This document shows, piece by piece, positions 24,258 to 32,900 of a DNA stretch of 34,459 nucleotides; the first letter of the stretch is position 1; each line of letters starts with the position of its first letter. The stretch is from JAXGTO01 sp040774885. GTDB lineage: Bacteria; Actinomycetota; Coriobacteriia; Coriobacteriales; Eggerthellaceae. Below the pieces are notes generated by a model. It was given only the letters and a program-made list of their open reading frames with translations. It was not told where the DNA came from and ran no database searches. The stretch covers positions 1 through 34,459 of the forward strand of contig JAXGTO010000027.1 in the NCBI GenBank assembly GCA_040774885.1, written 5' to 3'. Both the position numbers and the translations under genes were made by a program.

Positions 24258-26144
24258 ATGTCCGACTGTCCGCGCATACTCGATGCCATCACTTCGCCGC
24301 GCGATCTCCACGTGCTCAGCGACGATGAACTGGCCGTTCTGGCTTCCGAGCTTCGCGAGCAGATCGTTTCCACCACGTCGCGCAACGGCGGTCATGTCGC
24401 ATCCAGCTTGGGTGCGGTCGAGATCATCGTGGCGCTGCATTCCCTGCTCGATTGCCCCACGGACAAGATCGTCTTCGATGTGGGCCATCAGGCTTATGCG
24501 CACAAACTGCTTACCGGCCGATTGAAAGACTTCGACACCCTGCGCCAGATGGGCGGCATTTCCGGTTTCCCCAAACCCAGTGAGAGCATCTACGACGTCC
24601 ATCCTTCGGGGCATGCGTCCGACTCGCTTTCGGTGGCGCTCGGTTTGGCCGAGGCTCGCGAGCTTCGCGGAACCGATGAGAAAGTGGTGGCCGTCATCGG
24701 CGATGCCGCGCTTTCGGGCGGAATGGCCTTCGAGGCGCTCAACCATATCGGTCAAGAGCAGATTCCCTTGGTCATCATCCTCAATGACAACGAGATGTCC
24801 ATTTCGCACAACGTGGGCGCCCTCATGCGCCATCTGGGATTCCTGCGTACATCCAATCAATACCGCGAAACGCGCGATTCGCTTCAGGCTCTCATGGAAA
24901 GCCGTGGCGGTTGGTCGGCCGGCCTGGTCGACTGGGGTCGCAACGTCAAGGAATCCATCAAGCAGTTCATCATTCCGCAGTCCATGATGTTCGAGCAATT
25001 GGGAATAACCTGCACGGCGCCGGTGGACGGCCATGATATCCACGCGCTGCGTGAAACCATGAGCGTGGTGCTCCAGGCCAACGGCCCGGTTCTCATGCAC
25101 GTGGTCACCAAAAAAGGCATCGGCTATGAGCCCGCGCAGAAAAACCCCGAGATGTTCCATGGGGTCGGTCCTTACGATATCGCCACGGGGCACGTGCACA
25201 AAAGCCCCGATGCCAAGCCCAAATACACCAGCGTGTTCGGGTCGGCCCTTATGAAGGAAGCGCGCCGCGACACCGACATCGTCGCCATCACCGCCGCCAT
25301 GACCGATGGCACCGGGCTGGCTCCGTTTGCCGAAGAATTCCCCGAGCGCTTCTTCGACGTGGGAATCGCCGAAGAGCATGCGGCGGGTCTGGCTTCCGGG
25401 CTGGCCATCGGCGGCAAGAAGCCCGTTGTCGCCATCTATTCCACGTTCATGCAACGCGCTTTCGACCAGATGATCATCGACAACGCGCTTCCCAGCCTCG
25501 ACGTGGTCTTCTGCATAGACCGCGCCGGCTTGGTGGGGGACGACGGCCCCACGCACAACGGCATGTTCGATATCGCCTTCACCCGCATGATTCCGCATAT
25601 GCGCGTGTTGGCTCCCTCCAATGAAGCCGAAATGGTGGATGCCCTGCATACGGCGCTCGTCATGGGCGGCCCATTCGCGCTCCGCTATCCGCGCGGAGAA
25701 GCCGAAGGCGTCCCCGTTCCGGAAAACCCGCAAGTGCTGCCTTTCGGCAAAGCCAACAGACTGCGCGAGGGAACCGATGTGGCCATTTTGGCGTTCGGCC
25801 GCATGGCGGGCCAGGCGCTGGGCGCTGCCGACATCCTGGCCGAGCGCGGCATCGATGCGCGCGTGGTCGACATGCGTTGGGTGAAGCCCCTCGATGCCGA
25901 TGCTGTGCGCAATGCGGCCGAAACCAAGCTCATCGCAACGGTCGAAGAGGGGGTTGTGTTGGGCGGTGCAGGCGAAGGCGTGTTGGAGCTCATGGCCCGC
26001 GAACATTTGAGCACCCCGGCGCTCACCTTGGGCCTCCCCGACAGTTTCGTCGAGCAGGGCAAAATCCCCGAGCTCTTCGCCAAGCTGGGTCTCGATGCCC
26101 AGGGCATAGCCGACTCCATTTCCGCGGAGCTCGCGAAAGACTGA
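24258..26144 (+). CDS. dxs: 1-deoxy-D-xylulose-5-phosphate synthase
   Basis: A thiamine-diphosphate enzyme that condenses pyruvate and glyceraldehyde 3-phosphate to DXP, entering the non-mevalonate isoprenoid pathway. It has 628 residues, the usual length. Present are the N-terminal GGHVASSLGAVEI segment, GHQAYAHKLLTGR with the conserved His, the ThDP motif GDAALSGG (near residue 148) through LNDNEMSISHNVG, and the transketolase-type Glu/His segment GIAEEHAAGLASGLA. The ATG at 24258 follows xseB by 2 bases without a clear ribosome-binding site, so coupling is likely. The xseB-dxs adjacency matches Bacillus and E. coli, except that ispA is missing. No hairpin terminator is visible in the 35 bases before the convergent GNAT gene. 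Confidence 0.96.
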   Translation: MSDCPRILDAITSPRDLHVLSDDELAVLASELREQIVSTTSRNGGHVASSLGAVEIIVALHSLLDCPTDKIVFDVGHQAYAHKLLTGRLKDFDTLRQMGGISGFPKPSESIYDVHPSGHASDSLSVALGLAEARELRGTDEKVVAVIGDAALSGGMAFEALNHIGQEQIPLVIILNDNEMSISHNVGALMRHLGFLRTSNQYRETRDSLQALMESRGGWSAGLVDWGRNVKESIKQFIIPQSMMFEQLGITCTAPVDGHDIHALRETMSVVLQANGPVLMHVVTKKGIGYEPAQKNPEMFHGVGPYDIATGHVHKSPDAKPKYTSVFGSALMKEARRDTDIVAITAAMTDGTGLAPFAEEFPERFFDVGIAEEHAAGLASGLAIGGKKPVVAIYSTFMQRAFDQMIIDNALPSLDVVFCIDRAGLVGDDGPTHNGMFDIAFTRMIPHMRVLAPSNEAEMVDALHTALVMGGPFALRYPRGEAEGVPVPENPQVLPFGKANRLREGTDVAILAFGRMAGQALGAADILAERGIDARVVDMRWVKPLDADAVRNAAETKLIATVEEGVVLGGAGEGVLELMAREHLSTPALTLGLPDSFVEQGKIPELFAKLGLDAQGIADSISAELAKD

Positions 26145-26179
26145 GCGGTCATTCGTCCCGCTCTCTTGGAAAAGGGCTG

Positions 26180-26734
26180 TCAGGCCGGGGATACTTCTTT
26201 GGCCATGATGTAGTCGGTCATGGCGAACCCCTCGCCGATGGGGTTGTCCGCCTTTTCGATAACCTCGAATCCGCGGCCTTTGTAGGCGCGCACGCCCAGT
26301 TCGTTGTCGCGGTTCACCGTCAAGTACATGGCGGGCGTCGCCTCGTTGCGGCACAGTTCCTCGTAGAATTCGATGATGCGGCTGGCGTAATGCTTGCCGC
26401 GTTCGTCGGCATACAGGTACACCTTCGAGATGAACAGGCGGCGCTGCCAGCGTTTGGCTGCTTCGGCGCTGTGGTTGATCGAGGTGCCTTCTTCGGTGGC
26501 GCAGGTGGTATAGCCCACTTCCCGCCCGTCTTCATCAACGATGATCCAGCTGCGATATCCGGCATCGCGCATATCGCGGGCGATGGCCTCGGGGCTCTGG
26601 AACAGGCGCACCATGTAGTCGGTTTGGTCCTGCCCGATGATGGGCGGCCAGTATTCGCCCCAGATGTCTGCGGCCATGGCAGCCAGATGCTCTATATCCG
26701 CTTCGGTGGTAACCGGGTTGAATCTCAGGGCCAA
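26180..26734 (-). CDS. GNAT family N-acetyltransferase
   Basis: A 184-residue GNAT-fold protein expected to transfer an acetyl group from acetyl-CoA to an amine; substrate unknown. The acetyl-CoA-binding motif A region is ISKVYLYADERGKHYASRII, with the RGxxxA loop, followed by the MYLTVNRDNELGVRAYKGRGF segment that ends the fold. I chose the TTG at 26734 because AAAGGAG lies 8 bases upstream on this strand; the open frame extends further but that part is unlike GNAT proteins. It is convergent with dxs and divergent from amt, so it stands alone. Function beyond the family cannot be given. Confidence 0.8.
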   Translation of the reverse strand: MALRFNPVTTEADIEHLAAMAADIWGEYWPPIIGQDQTDYMVRLFQSPEAIARDMRDAGYRSWIIVDEDGREVGYTTCATEEGTSINHSAEAAKRWQRRLFISKVYLYADERGKHYASRIIEFYEELCRNEATPAMYLTVNRDNELGVRAYKGRGFEVIEKADNPIGEGFAMTDYIMAKEVSPA

Positions 26735-26796
26735 CGCAACCACTCCTTTTGTCGGCAATCGCGCAGATAGGTTGCGTGATTGGGTGTTTCGACATT

Positions 26797-26835
26797 GTAA
26801 CGCAGGTGATTCGGACATGTTACAAGGCGTGGAAC
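26797..26835 (+). promoter_or_regulatory. GlnR-like operator upstream of amt
   Basis: GTAAC-n6-GATTC-n6-GTTAC-n7-GGAAC runs from 26797 to 26835, 103 bases before the amt start. Actinobacterial GlnR sites have the form GTnAC-n6-GAAAC repeated with the same spacing. Both a-type units match, and the b-type units match with two and one changes. A 7-bp inverted repeat TTGTAAC/GTTACAA (26795-26801 and 26819-26825) overlaps it. Position before an ammonium transporter fits nitrogen control; the regulator is not in the window. Confidence 0.5.
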
Positions 26836-26937
26836 ACAGCGTAAACAACGAGCATCTTGCGCTCCCCACCTGCTGTTTCGTGACACTATCGAAGAGTCAT
26901 AACGTATTGGGGACCAAGAATCCAAGGAGGTAGCAAG

Positions 26938-28212
26938 ATGTTTGATACGGGATCGACGGCGTTCATGCTCATATGCGCCATGCTCGTCTTGTTGATGACG
27001 CCGGGGCTGGCGTTTTTCTATGGCGGCCTGTCACGGCGCAAAAACGTCGTCAACACCATGTTGATGTCATTCGCCGTCATCGGCGTGGTTGCGGTTGTGT
27101 GGGTGTTGTTCGGGTGGTCGTTCGCCTATGGCGGCGATGGATCCCTCTCGTTTTTCGGAGGCTTCGACCAGATCGGTTTGCAAGGATTGGTTTCCAACAT
27201 CATCGACGAAACCTCTGACGCAGTAAGCCATGATTCGTATCCCGTCCTCGCGGACGTGGCGTTCCAGTGCGCGTTCGCCATGATAACCACCGCCATTATC
27301 ACCGGATCTCTGGCCGGGCGCATGAAGTTCGGCGCCGTGGTGACGTTCTGCGCCATATGGGTCACCTGCGTTTACGCGCCGTTGGCGCACATGGTATGGG
27401 GCGGCGACGGCAGCCTCATCGGCGACATGATCGGCGCGCTCGATTTCGCCGGCGGCGATGTGGTCCATATCTCATCGGGCCTCACGGGACTCATCCTCTG
27501 CCTGATGCTGGGCCGCCGCAAAGGCTTTGGCATGATGAACTACCGCCCGCACAACGTTCCCTTCGTCGCGCTGGGCGCCACGCTTCTGTGGTTCGGCTGG
27601 TTCGGCTTCAATGCCGGCAGTGAATTCGCTGCCGATGGGGTGGCTGCGCTGGCGTTGGTGAATACCGTCGCAGCTTCGGGCGCTGGCCTGCTTTCCTGGA
27701 TGGCAGTCGAGAAGATCAAGACGGGCAAATCCACGCTGGTCGGTGCCGCGACGGGTTTGGTGGCCGGCTTGGTGGTCATCACTCCAGGCGCTGGCTTCGT
27801 GGAGCCATGGGCCGCGGTCGTCGAGGGCTTGATCGTATCGCCCATATGCTATTTTGCCATCAGCTTCCTGAAGGCCAAAATCGGCTACGACGACGCGCTC
27901 GATGCCTTCGGTTGCCACTGCATCGGCGGCATCACCGGCGGTCTGCTCACCGGCTTGTTCTGCGTGCCCGAACTTTCATGGACCGATTTCGGCGGACTGT
28001 TCTACACGGGCGATCCCAGTTTGCTCATCAGCCAGTTCCTGGGCATACTCGTAACGATATGTTTCGTCACTGTGGGTGCGTTGGTCATCGGCTTCGTCGT
28101 CAAGCTCATTTTCAAGGGCGACCTGCGCGTCAGCGAAGAAGAAGAAGCAATCGGCCTCGACGTTGCATCGCACGGCGAATCCGCATACCCGGCCTATATC
28201 GGCCTCGATTAA
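26938..28212 (+). CDS. amt: ammonium transporter (Amt family)
   Basis: A trimeric membrane channel that moves ammonium/ammonia inward. It has 424 residues with about eleven predicted helices. The N-terminus is extracellular, and the first helix carries the family segment MTPGLAFFYGGLSRRKN. The twin histidines of the pore are His177 in GDVVHISSGLTG and His327 in DAFGCHCIGGITGG. The C-terminal cytoplasmic tail, which contacts PII proteins, is acidic (SEEEEAIGL). The ATG at 26938 has a perfect AAGGAGG 7 bases upstream. glnK follows after 22 bases, forming the standard amt-glnK pair. A GlnR-like box lies upstream. Confidence 0.96.
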   Translation: MFDTGSTAFMLICAMLVLLMTPGLAFFYGGLSRRKNVVNTMLMSFAVIGVVAVVWVLFGWSFAYGGDGSLSFFGGFDQIGLQGLVSNIIDETSDAVSHDSYPVLADVAFQCAFAMITTAIITGSLAGRMKFGAVVTFCAIWVTCVYAPLAHMVWGGDGSLIGDMIGALDFAGGDVVHISSGLTGLILCLMLGRRKGFGMMNYRPHNVPFVALGATLLWFGWFGFNAGSEFAADGVAALALVNTVAASGAGLLSWMAVEKIKTGKSTLVGAATGLVAGLVVITPGAGFVEPWAAVVEGLIVSPICYFAISFLKAKIGYDDALDAFGCHCIGGITGGLLTGLFCVPELSWTDFGGLFYTGDPSLLISQFLGILVTICFVTVGALVIGFVVKLIFKGDLRVSEEEEAIGLDVASHGESAYPAYIGLD

Positions 28213-28234
28213 CCTTACGAAGGAGGCAAGCAAT

Positions 28235-28573
28235 ATGAAGAAGATCACCGCCATCGTGCGCACCGAGAAACTGGAGCCGCTGAAAGACGCCTTGTTCGCC
28301 CATAAGGTTTCGGGGATGACCATCAGCCAGGTGCAGGGCTGCGGCAATCAGCACGGTTGGAAAGAGTATTATCGCGGCACCGAGGTCCTGCTCAACATGG
28401 TGCCCAAGGTCAAATTCGAAATCGTCGTCGATGATGCCGAAGTGGACGACCTGGTTAAGCTCATCTGCGACGTGGCCAAGACCGGCGAAGTGGGGGATGG
28501 CAAGATATTCGTGTTCCCCGTCGAAGAAGTGGTGCGCATCCGCACCGGAGAGTCGGGGGATGCCGCAGTATAA
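28235..28573 (+). CDS. glnK: PII-type nitrogen regulatory protein (GlnK-like)
   Basis: A trimeric signal protein that reads ATP/ADP and 2-oxoglutarate and blocks Amt when nitrogen is plentiful. It has 112 residues. Conserved features are MKKITAIVRTEKLEPLKDAL, the VQGCG Walker-like loop around residues 33-37, the T-loop segment YYRGTEVLLNMVPK, and TGEVGDGKIFVFPVEEVVRIRTGE. At position 51, uridylylated as Tyr in enterobacteria and adenylylated in Streptomyces, this protein has Val (RGTEV); Tyr46 is present and position 49 is Thr. AAGGAGG precedes the ATG at 28235. Control of the linked transporter is therefore likely by ligand binding rather than Tyr51 modification. Confidence 0.94.
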   Translation: MKKITAIVRTEKLEPLKDALFAHKVSGMTISQVQGCGNQHGWKEYYRGTEVLLNMVPKVKFEIVVDDAEVDDLVKLICDVAKTGEVGDGKIFVFPVEEVVRIRTGESGDAAV

Positions 28574-28607
28574 GGCACGGGCTGACGGCTTCGGACAACC
28601 GAATGCA

Positions 28608-28650
28608 AGAGGGGGGAGCGCCCATGCGCTTCCTCCTCTCTTTCTTTTTC
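28608..28650 (+). terminator. intrinsic terminator after glnK
   Basis: A 14-bp stem (arms 28608-28621 and 28626-28639, two G-U pairs) with a CCAT loop is followed by CTTTCTTTTTC. It lies 35 bases after the glnK stop and separates the amt-glnK transcript from the transporter downstream. Confidence 0.9.
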
Positions 28651-28675
28651 TACTTCATCCCTCTGTCAAAACGGC

Positions 28676-28681
28676 TAGAAT
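28676..28681 (+). promoter_or_regulatory. candidate -10 for a leaderless transporter mRNA
   Basis: TAGAAT ends 9 bases before the ATG at 28691. Transcription would be expected to begin at about 28688-28691, at or beside the start codon, and no ribosome-binding site lies between. The -35 region (CTTCAT at 28653-28658) is weak. Confidence 0.4.
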
Positions 28682-28690
28682 AGAACAGAT

Positions 28691-29977
28691 ATGTTTACTA
28701 CAGCACAGCTCATAGCCATTGCGGTGTTCATCGGCGTGATGGCCTTGGTGGTCTCCGAAAAGGTCCATCGTTGCGTGGCCGCCCTTGCAGGCGCCATGAT
28801 TCTTATCTTCACCGGCGTGCTCGATTTCGACACCGGCATCAGCCATATCGACTTCAATACCATCGGCGTGCTTTTGGGCATGATGCTTTTCGTTGCGGTG
28901 GTCAAAGAATCCGGTCTGTTCGAATACGTTGCCATCAAATCCGCCAAGATAGCCAAGGGCGACCCATGGCGAATCATGGTGGCGTTCATCATCATCACCG
29001 CGCTGCTCTCGGCGTTGCTCGACAACGTCACCACCGTGCTGTTGGTGGGTCCCATGACCTATACCGTATGCAAAACGCTCAAGATCAATCCCGTGCCATT
29101 CTTCATGACCGAGATCATGGCATCCAACATCGGCGGTACCTCCACGCTCATCGGCGATCCGCCCAACATCATGATCGGCAGTGCCGCAGGCCTCTCGTTC
29201 GCGGATTTCATCTCCGTAGACGCCCCGGCCGTCATCATCATCTTGGTGGTGGTGACTTTGGTGTTCAAGTTCGTCTATGGGCGCAAGATGAAAGTGGCGG
29301 ATGAAGATCGCGCCGAGGTCATGAAGCTTAATGAAAAGGATTGCATCCGCGACCTTCCGCTGTTCAAGAAGAGCATCTTCATGATTTGCGCGGTGGCCGT
29401 CGGGTTCATGTGCCACGGTGCCCTGGGCGTCGACTCCAGCGTCATCGCGCTTTCCGCAGCCTGCATCATGCTGCTCGTCGGCAAGGCCGACTTGGATTTG
29501 GCGGTCTTCAGCGTGGAATGGACCACCATCGGATTTTTCTGCGGGCTGTTCATCGTGGTGGGCGGCCTTTCCGAAACGGGCGTCATTTCCATGATCGCCC
29601 AGGCCATCATGGACGCCACCGCTGATCAGGCCCTGCTCATGCTCATCGTCATCTTGTGGGCCAGCGCGTTCATCAGCTCCATCCTCGACAACATCCCCTT
29701 CGTGGCCACTATGATTCCGGTCGTGACGGCCATCGGTGCTACCGGCGTGGATGTCGCTCCGTTGTGGTGGGGCATTTCCCTGGGTGCGTGCCTGGGAGGA
29801 AACGGAACGCTCATCGGGGCATCCGCCAACGTGGTCCTCTCTTCCATCTCGGCTCGCGATGGCCATCCCATCACTTTCATCGATTACTTCAAGGTCGGGT
29901 TCCCCATCATGATCCTCACGGTGGCAATCGCCACGGTGTATCTGTTGGTGCGCTTCGGACCTGAACTGATGGCATAG
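28691..29977 (+). CDS. ArsB/NhaD-type (ion transporter superfamily) permease
   Basis: A 428-residue membrane transporter with about 11-12 hydrophobic helices arranged as two repeats. Each half has a hairpin with the superfamily signature: MASNIGGTSTLIGDPPNIMI near residues 143-162 and GACLGGNGTLIGASANVVL near residues 365-385, together with SALLDNVTTVLL and SSILDNIPFVATM. These features place it with ArsB, NhaD and SLC13-type citrate/anion carriers. The transported ion (arsenite, sodium/proton, dicarboxylate) cannot be settled from sequence; no arsR, arsA or arsC is beside it. No Shine-Dalgarno precedes the ATG at 28691, and a -10-like TAGAAT is close enough to suggest a leaderless mRNA. The next gene starts after 19 bases and may be co-transcribed. 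Confidence 0.85.
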   Translation: MFTTAQLIAIAVFIGVMALVVSEKVHRCVAALAGAMILIFTGVLDFDTGISHIDFNTIGVLLGMMLFVAVVKESGLFEYVAIKSAKIAKGDPWRIMVAFIIITALLSALLDNVTTVLLVGPMTYTVCKTLKINPVPFFMTEIMASNIGGTSTLIGDPPNIMIGSAAGLSFADFISVDAPAVIIILVVVTLVFKFVYGRKMKVADEDRAEVMKLNEKDCIRDLPLFKKSIFMICAVAVGFMCHGALGVDSSVIALSAACIMLLVGKADLDLAVFSVEWTTIGFFCGLFIVVGGLSETGVISMIAQAIMDATADQALLMLIVILWASAFISSILDNIPFVATMIPVVTAIGATGVDVAPLWWGISLGACLGGNGTLIGASANVVLSSISARDGHPITFIDYFKVGFPIMILTVAIATVYLLVRFGPELMA

Positions 29978-29996
29978 GCGCGAAAGGCAAGGGGCA

Positions 29997-32900
29997 GTGG
30001 GAAGTACCGATCGATTCGATGATGAACAAGGGGATTCTTCGTCTTCCGACCAGTCGGCCGAATCCGAAGCCGGCGTCTTCTACGATATCGACTATCCCGC
30101 CGAAGGGCTCGACCATCGGTTCAAGCAGCCGGCCCATGGTGCTTCTTCGAGCGAATTCGACAACGGTCCCTTCGACGACGCTGCGGCCCAAGATGCTCCT
30201 CGGGGCCGTCACGCCGCTCCTGCTTCAGAACAGCCCACCGGCTCGCTTGACGATGAGCCCGGTTGGGTGGACGAAGCGTTTTCAGACGCGGCGCCGGGTC
30301 AGCATACGGGCGTCGTTCCCGTCGAGATGCCCACCACCGCTTCGGTGCGCGCCGCCGATCGTGAACGGGCCAAAGAAGAGAAGGCCGCCGAGGCCCCGAT
30401 AAGGGCCGAGCGCATTCATCACGAACTCACACCCGGAAGGAAACGCGCTCTGGGCATCGCTTTGGCCGTCATCGCCGTGGTAGCGGTATTCGGGGTGTGG
30501 CAGTATTCGCAATATGCCAAGATGAGCGCGCTGGACGCCACCGCGCAGCAGATCTACGAGGCGTCTTCTTCCCATATCGCCACGCTCAAGTCTCAGAACA
30601 AGCTTTCCACCCTTTCAACCGACGTGGTCAAAGAGGGCACCGAGGTCACCGCCCAGCCGGCCGATTACACGGGGGACAACTGGTCGGATGTGAGCTTGTA
30701 CCGTGTGCATCGGGGCGATGATGCCGTTGATTCCGACTTGTTGGGCACCTCATCGCTCAATATTCCCGATTCCGCCGATTACTGGGTGGAGCTCAGCCCT
30801 TCCACCGGACAGATCTACGGTGTGTTCTATTCGGAAAGCAGCATTTCGGAAAGTCAGATCGACGGCTTGCACAATCGCGACCGTTCGGGGCGCATTGCGC
30901 AGAGCATCGGGTATTACGGCGGTCAAGGAGACCTCGAGGCTTCGGGCGAGGCGTCGTTCAAGGGGCTTAAGACCGAGCTGGTCAATGGCAACGAGCTCTA
31001 TGTGCGTCTCTACGGCGTCAAATTCTCTCAGCTCATCCAGGATGAATCGGCATTGACGGTCACCCTCGAGGTAACGGGTGCCAAAGATGCATCGACCGAT
31101 GCAGAGACGGCAACAGCCACGCTCACCTATGTGGGCGGCAAGGACTTCACCATCGGTTCCACCGATACGGAAATCGATTTCGTTTTGGACAGCATGCGGG
31201 AAGGGATGACGTTCGCCGATGTGTTGGGCAAGTCGGGAATCATGCCCGGAGCCGATGTGACGGTCAAGACGACGGTTTCCTATCAATCATCCGCCTATAC
31301 TTCCAACAACTGCCAAGGCCTTTCCGACAAAACCGCCAACAGCCTGTTTTCCCAATGGGATCGTTACACCAAGACGGTCGATATTGCCAATTTGCGCCAC
31401 CTCAATAATCTGCGAGAAGACATATGTCCGGCGGGCGCCACGTCGACCACGAAGTTCTCGTTCAGCAACGTCAACCTCACGCAAGACATCGATTTCAATC
31501 CGGCCAGCTGGAACCTCATTGATACCTCGGGCATGCAAAGCGTGTCGATGCAGAGTCGCTACGAAGACGAGGCGTTCAACCCCATCACCCAAGAGAAGAA
31601 CGCCTATGGCGGGCTGCGCGATACCAATCAGGCATTCACCCCGATCGCCAATGACGGCGTGTTCGTAAATGCGACCGATGCCACGTTCCGGGGCAACAAC
31701 CACCGCATTATGAACTTCATCATCCAAAGCGACGGTGATTGCGGGCTGTTCTCCATGGCCGGCATGACGTTCAAGGACCTTCAGATCGTCGATCCCTACA
31801 TCGTGGGCGGTGGCAGCACCGGCGCCATTGTGGGAATTCTCACGGGGACCGGCGGTTTTTCCAATTGCAACGTCCATCTGGAAGAAGACGGTGCAGATGG
31901 CAGCATCAATGCCAACTACCGCATTGTAGGCGGTGCCAACACCGGTGGATTGGTCGGTCTTTACCAGGCATCGGGCAATACGACCGATTGCTTTGCTGCC
32001 GTGGCGGTAGAGGGAACTGATTGCGTGGGCGGTTTCGCCGGCCGCGTCGAATCGACGGGCGCCATCAAGCAGTGCTATTCGTCGGGCACAGTGGTGGCCG
32101 ATGATGAGGCAGGCGGCTTTGTGGGGTATCTGGCGGGAACCGTTGCAGACGGCTTTTCCACCTCCGGTGTGCGTTGCTCGGGCGTAGCGGGCGGATTCGT
32201 GGGACGGTGCGTAAGCGGTGCTCTGACAAACGATGTCGTTTTGGGCCGCGTGATGGACAAATCCGGCTCTGCCAATGCCGCTTCCACCACAGCGGGCGGG
32301 TTTGCCGGCGTGAGCGCAGTGACGTCCACGGGTTGCACATACCTTCAGATGCACAATTGCAATGAGTTCAATGCGGAAGGCCAGACGTCTGCGGGAGCCA
32401 CGGCCCAGGGGTACGCTGCGTTATGCAGCGCCACGCCGCTCGATGCCGACAAGACCCACAGTTACGCGGCTTCCCAGCGCGACAAGCAGTTCCCGTTTAC
32501 CGTGCCCTATGCACTCAGTTCTTATTATGGAAACTGGCCGGAAAAAGTATCTATCACTTTCAAAAATGCCGAAGGCTCTGAACTGCAGGCATATGACTTG
32601 CTCTCGGGCGATCGCCCCGCCTTCACGGGGGCCATATCCACCGACCCGGTCGTCGATGCCGATGGATTCTCCATAACCACGTTCGACGGATGGACCGATG
32701 CATCCGGCGTGGGATACGATGCGAAAACCGAGCTGCCGGCCGCCACGGCCGATGCAACGTACACCGAGCGCTCTACTGTCATCAAGTGGGAAGACATCGT
32801 CACTTCGCTGTTTGCTTCGGGCGATACGCCGCTCTACAGTTACTTGGCCCAGTCTTCCGTCAGCACCGACGGCCAGGTGATTGCCGACGTTTCCTTGCAT

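Noticed and set aside
26145..26179. Terminator between dxs and the GNAT gene
   Set aside because: No stem with a T-run is visible in this 35-base convergent gap.
24201..26354. 717-codon minus-strand open frame opposite dxs
   Set aside because: It has the same His/Arg-rich shadow composition, spans the ends of three genes, and dxs on the other strand is certain.
28691..29977. Arsenic resistance operon
   Set aside because: The permease resembles ArsB in fold, but no arsR, arsC, arsA or arsD is adjacent, and the Fur-family protein downstream is not ArsR. Substrate is left open.
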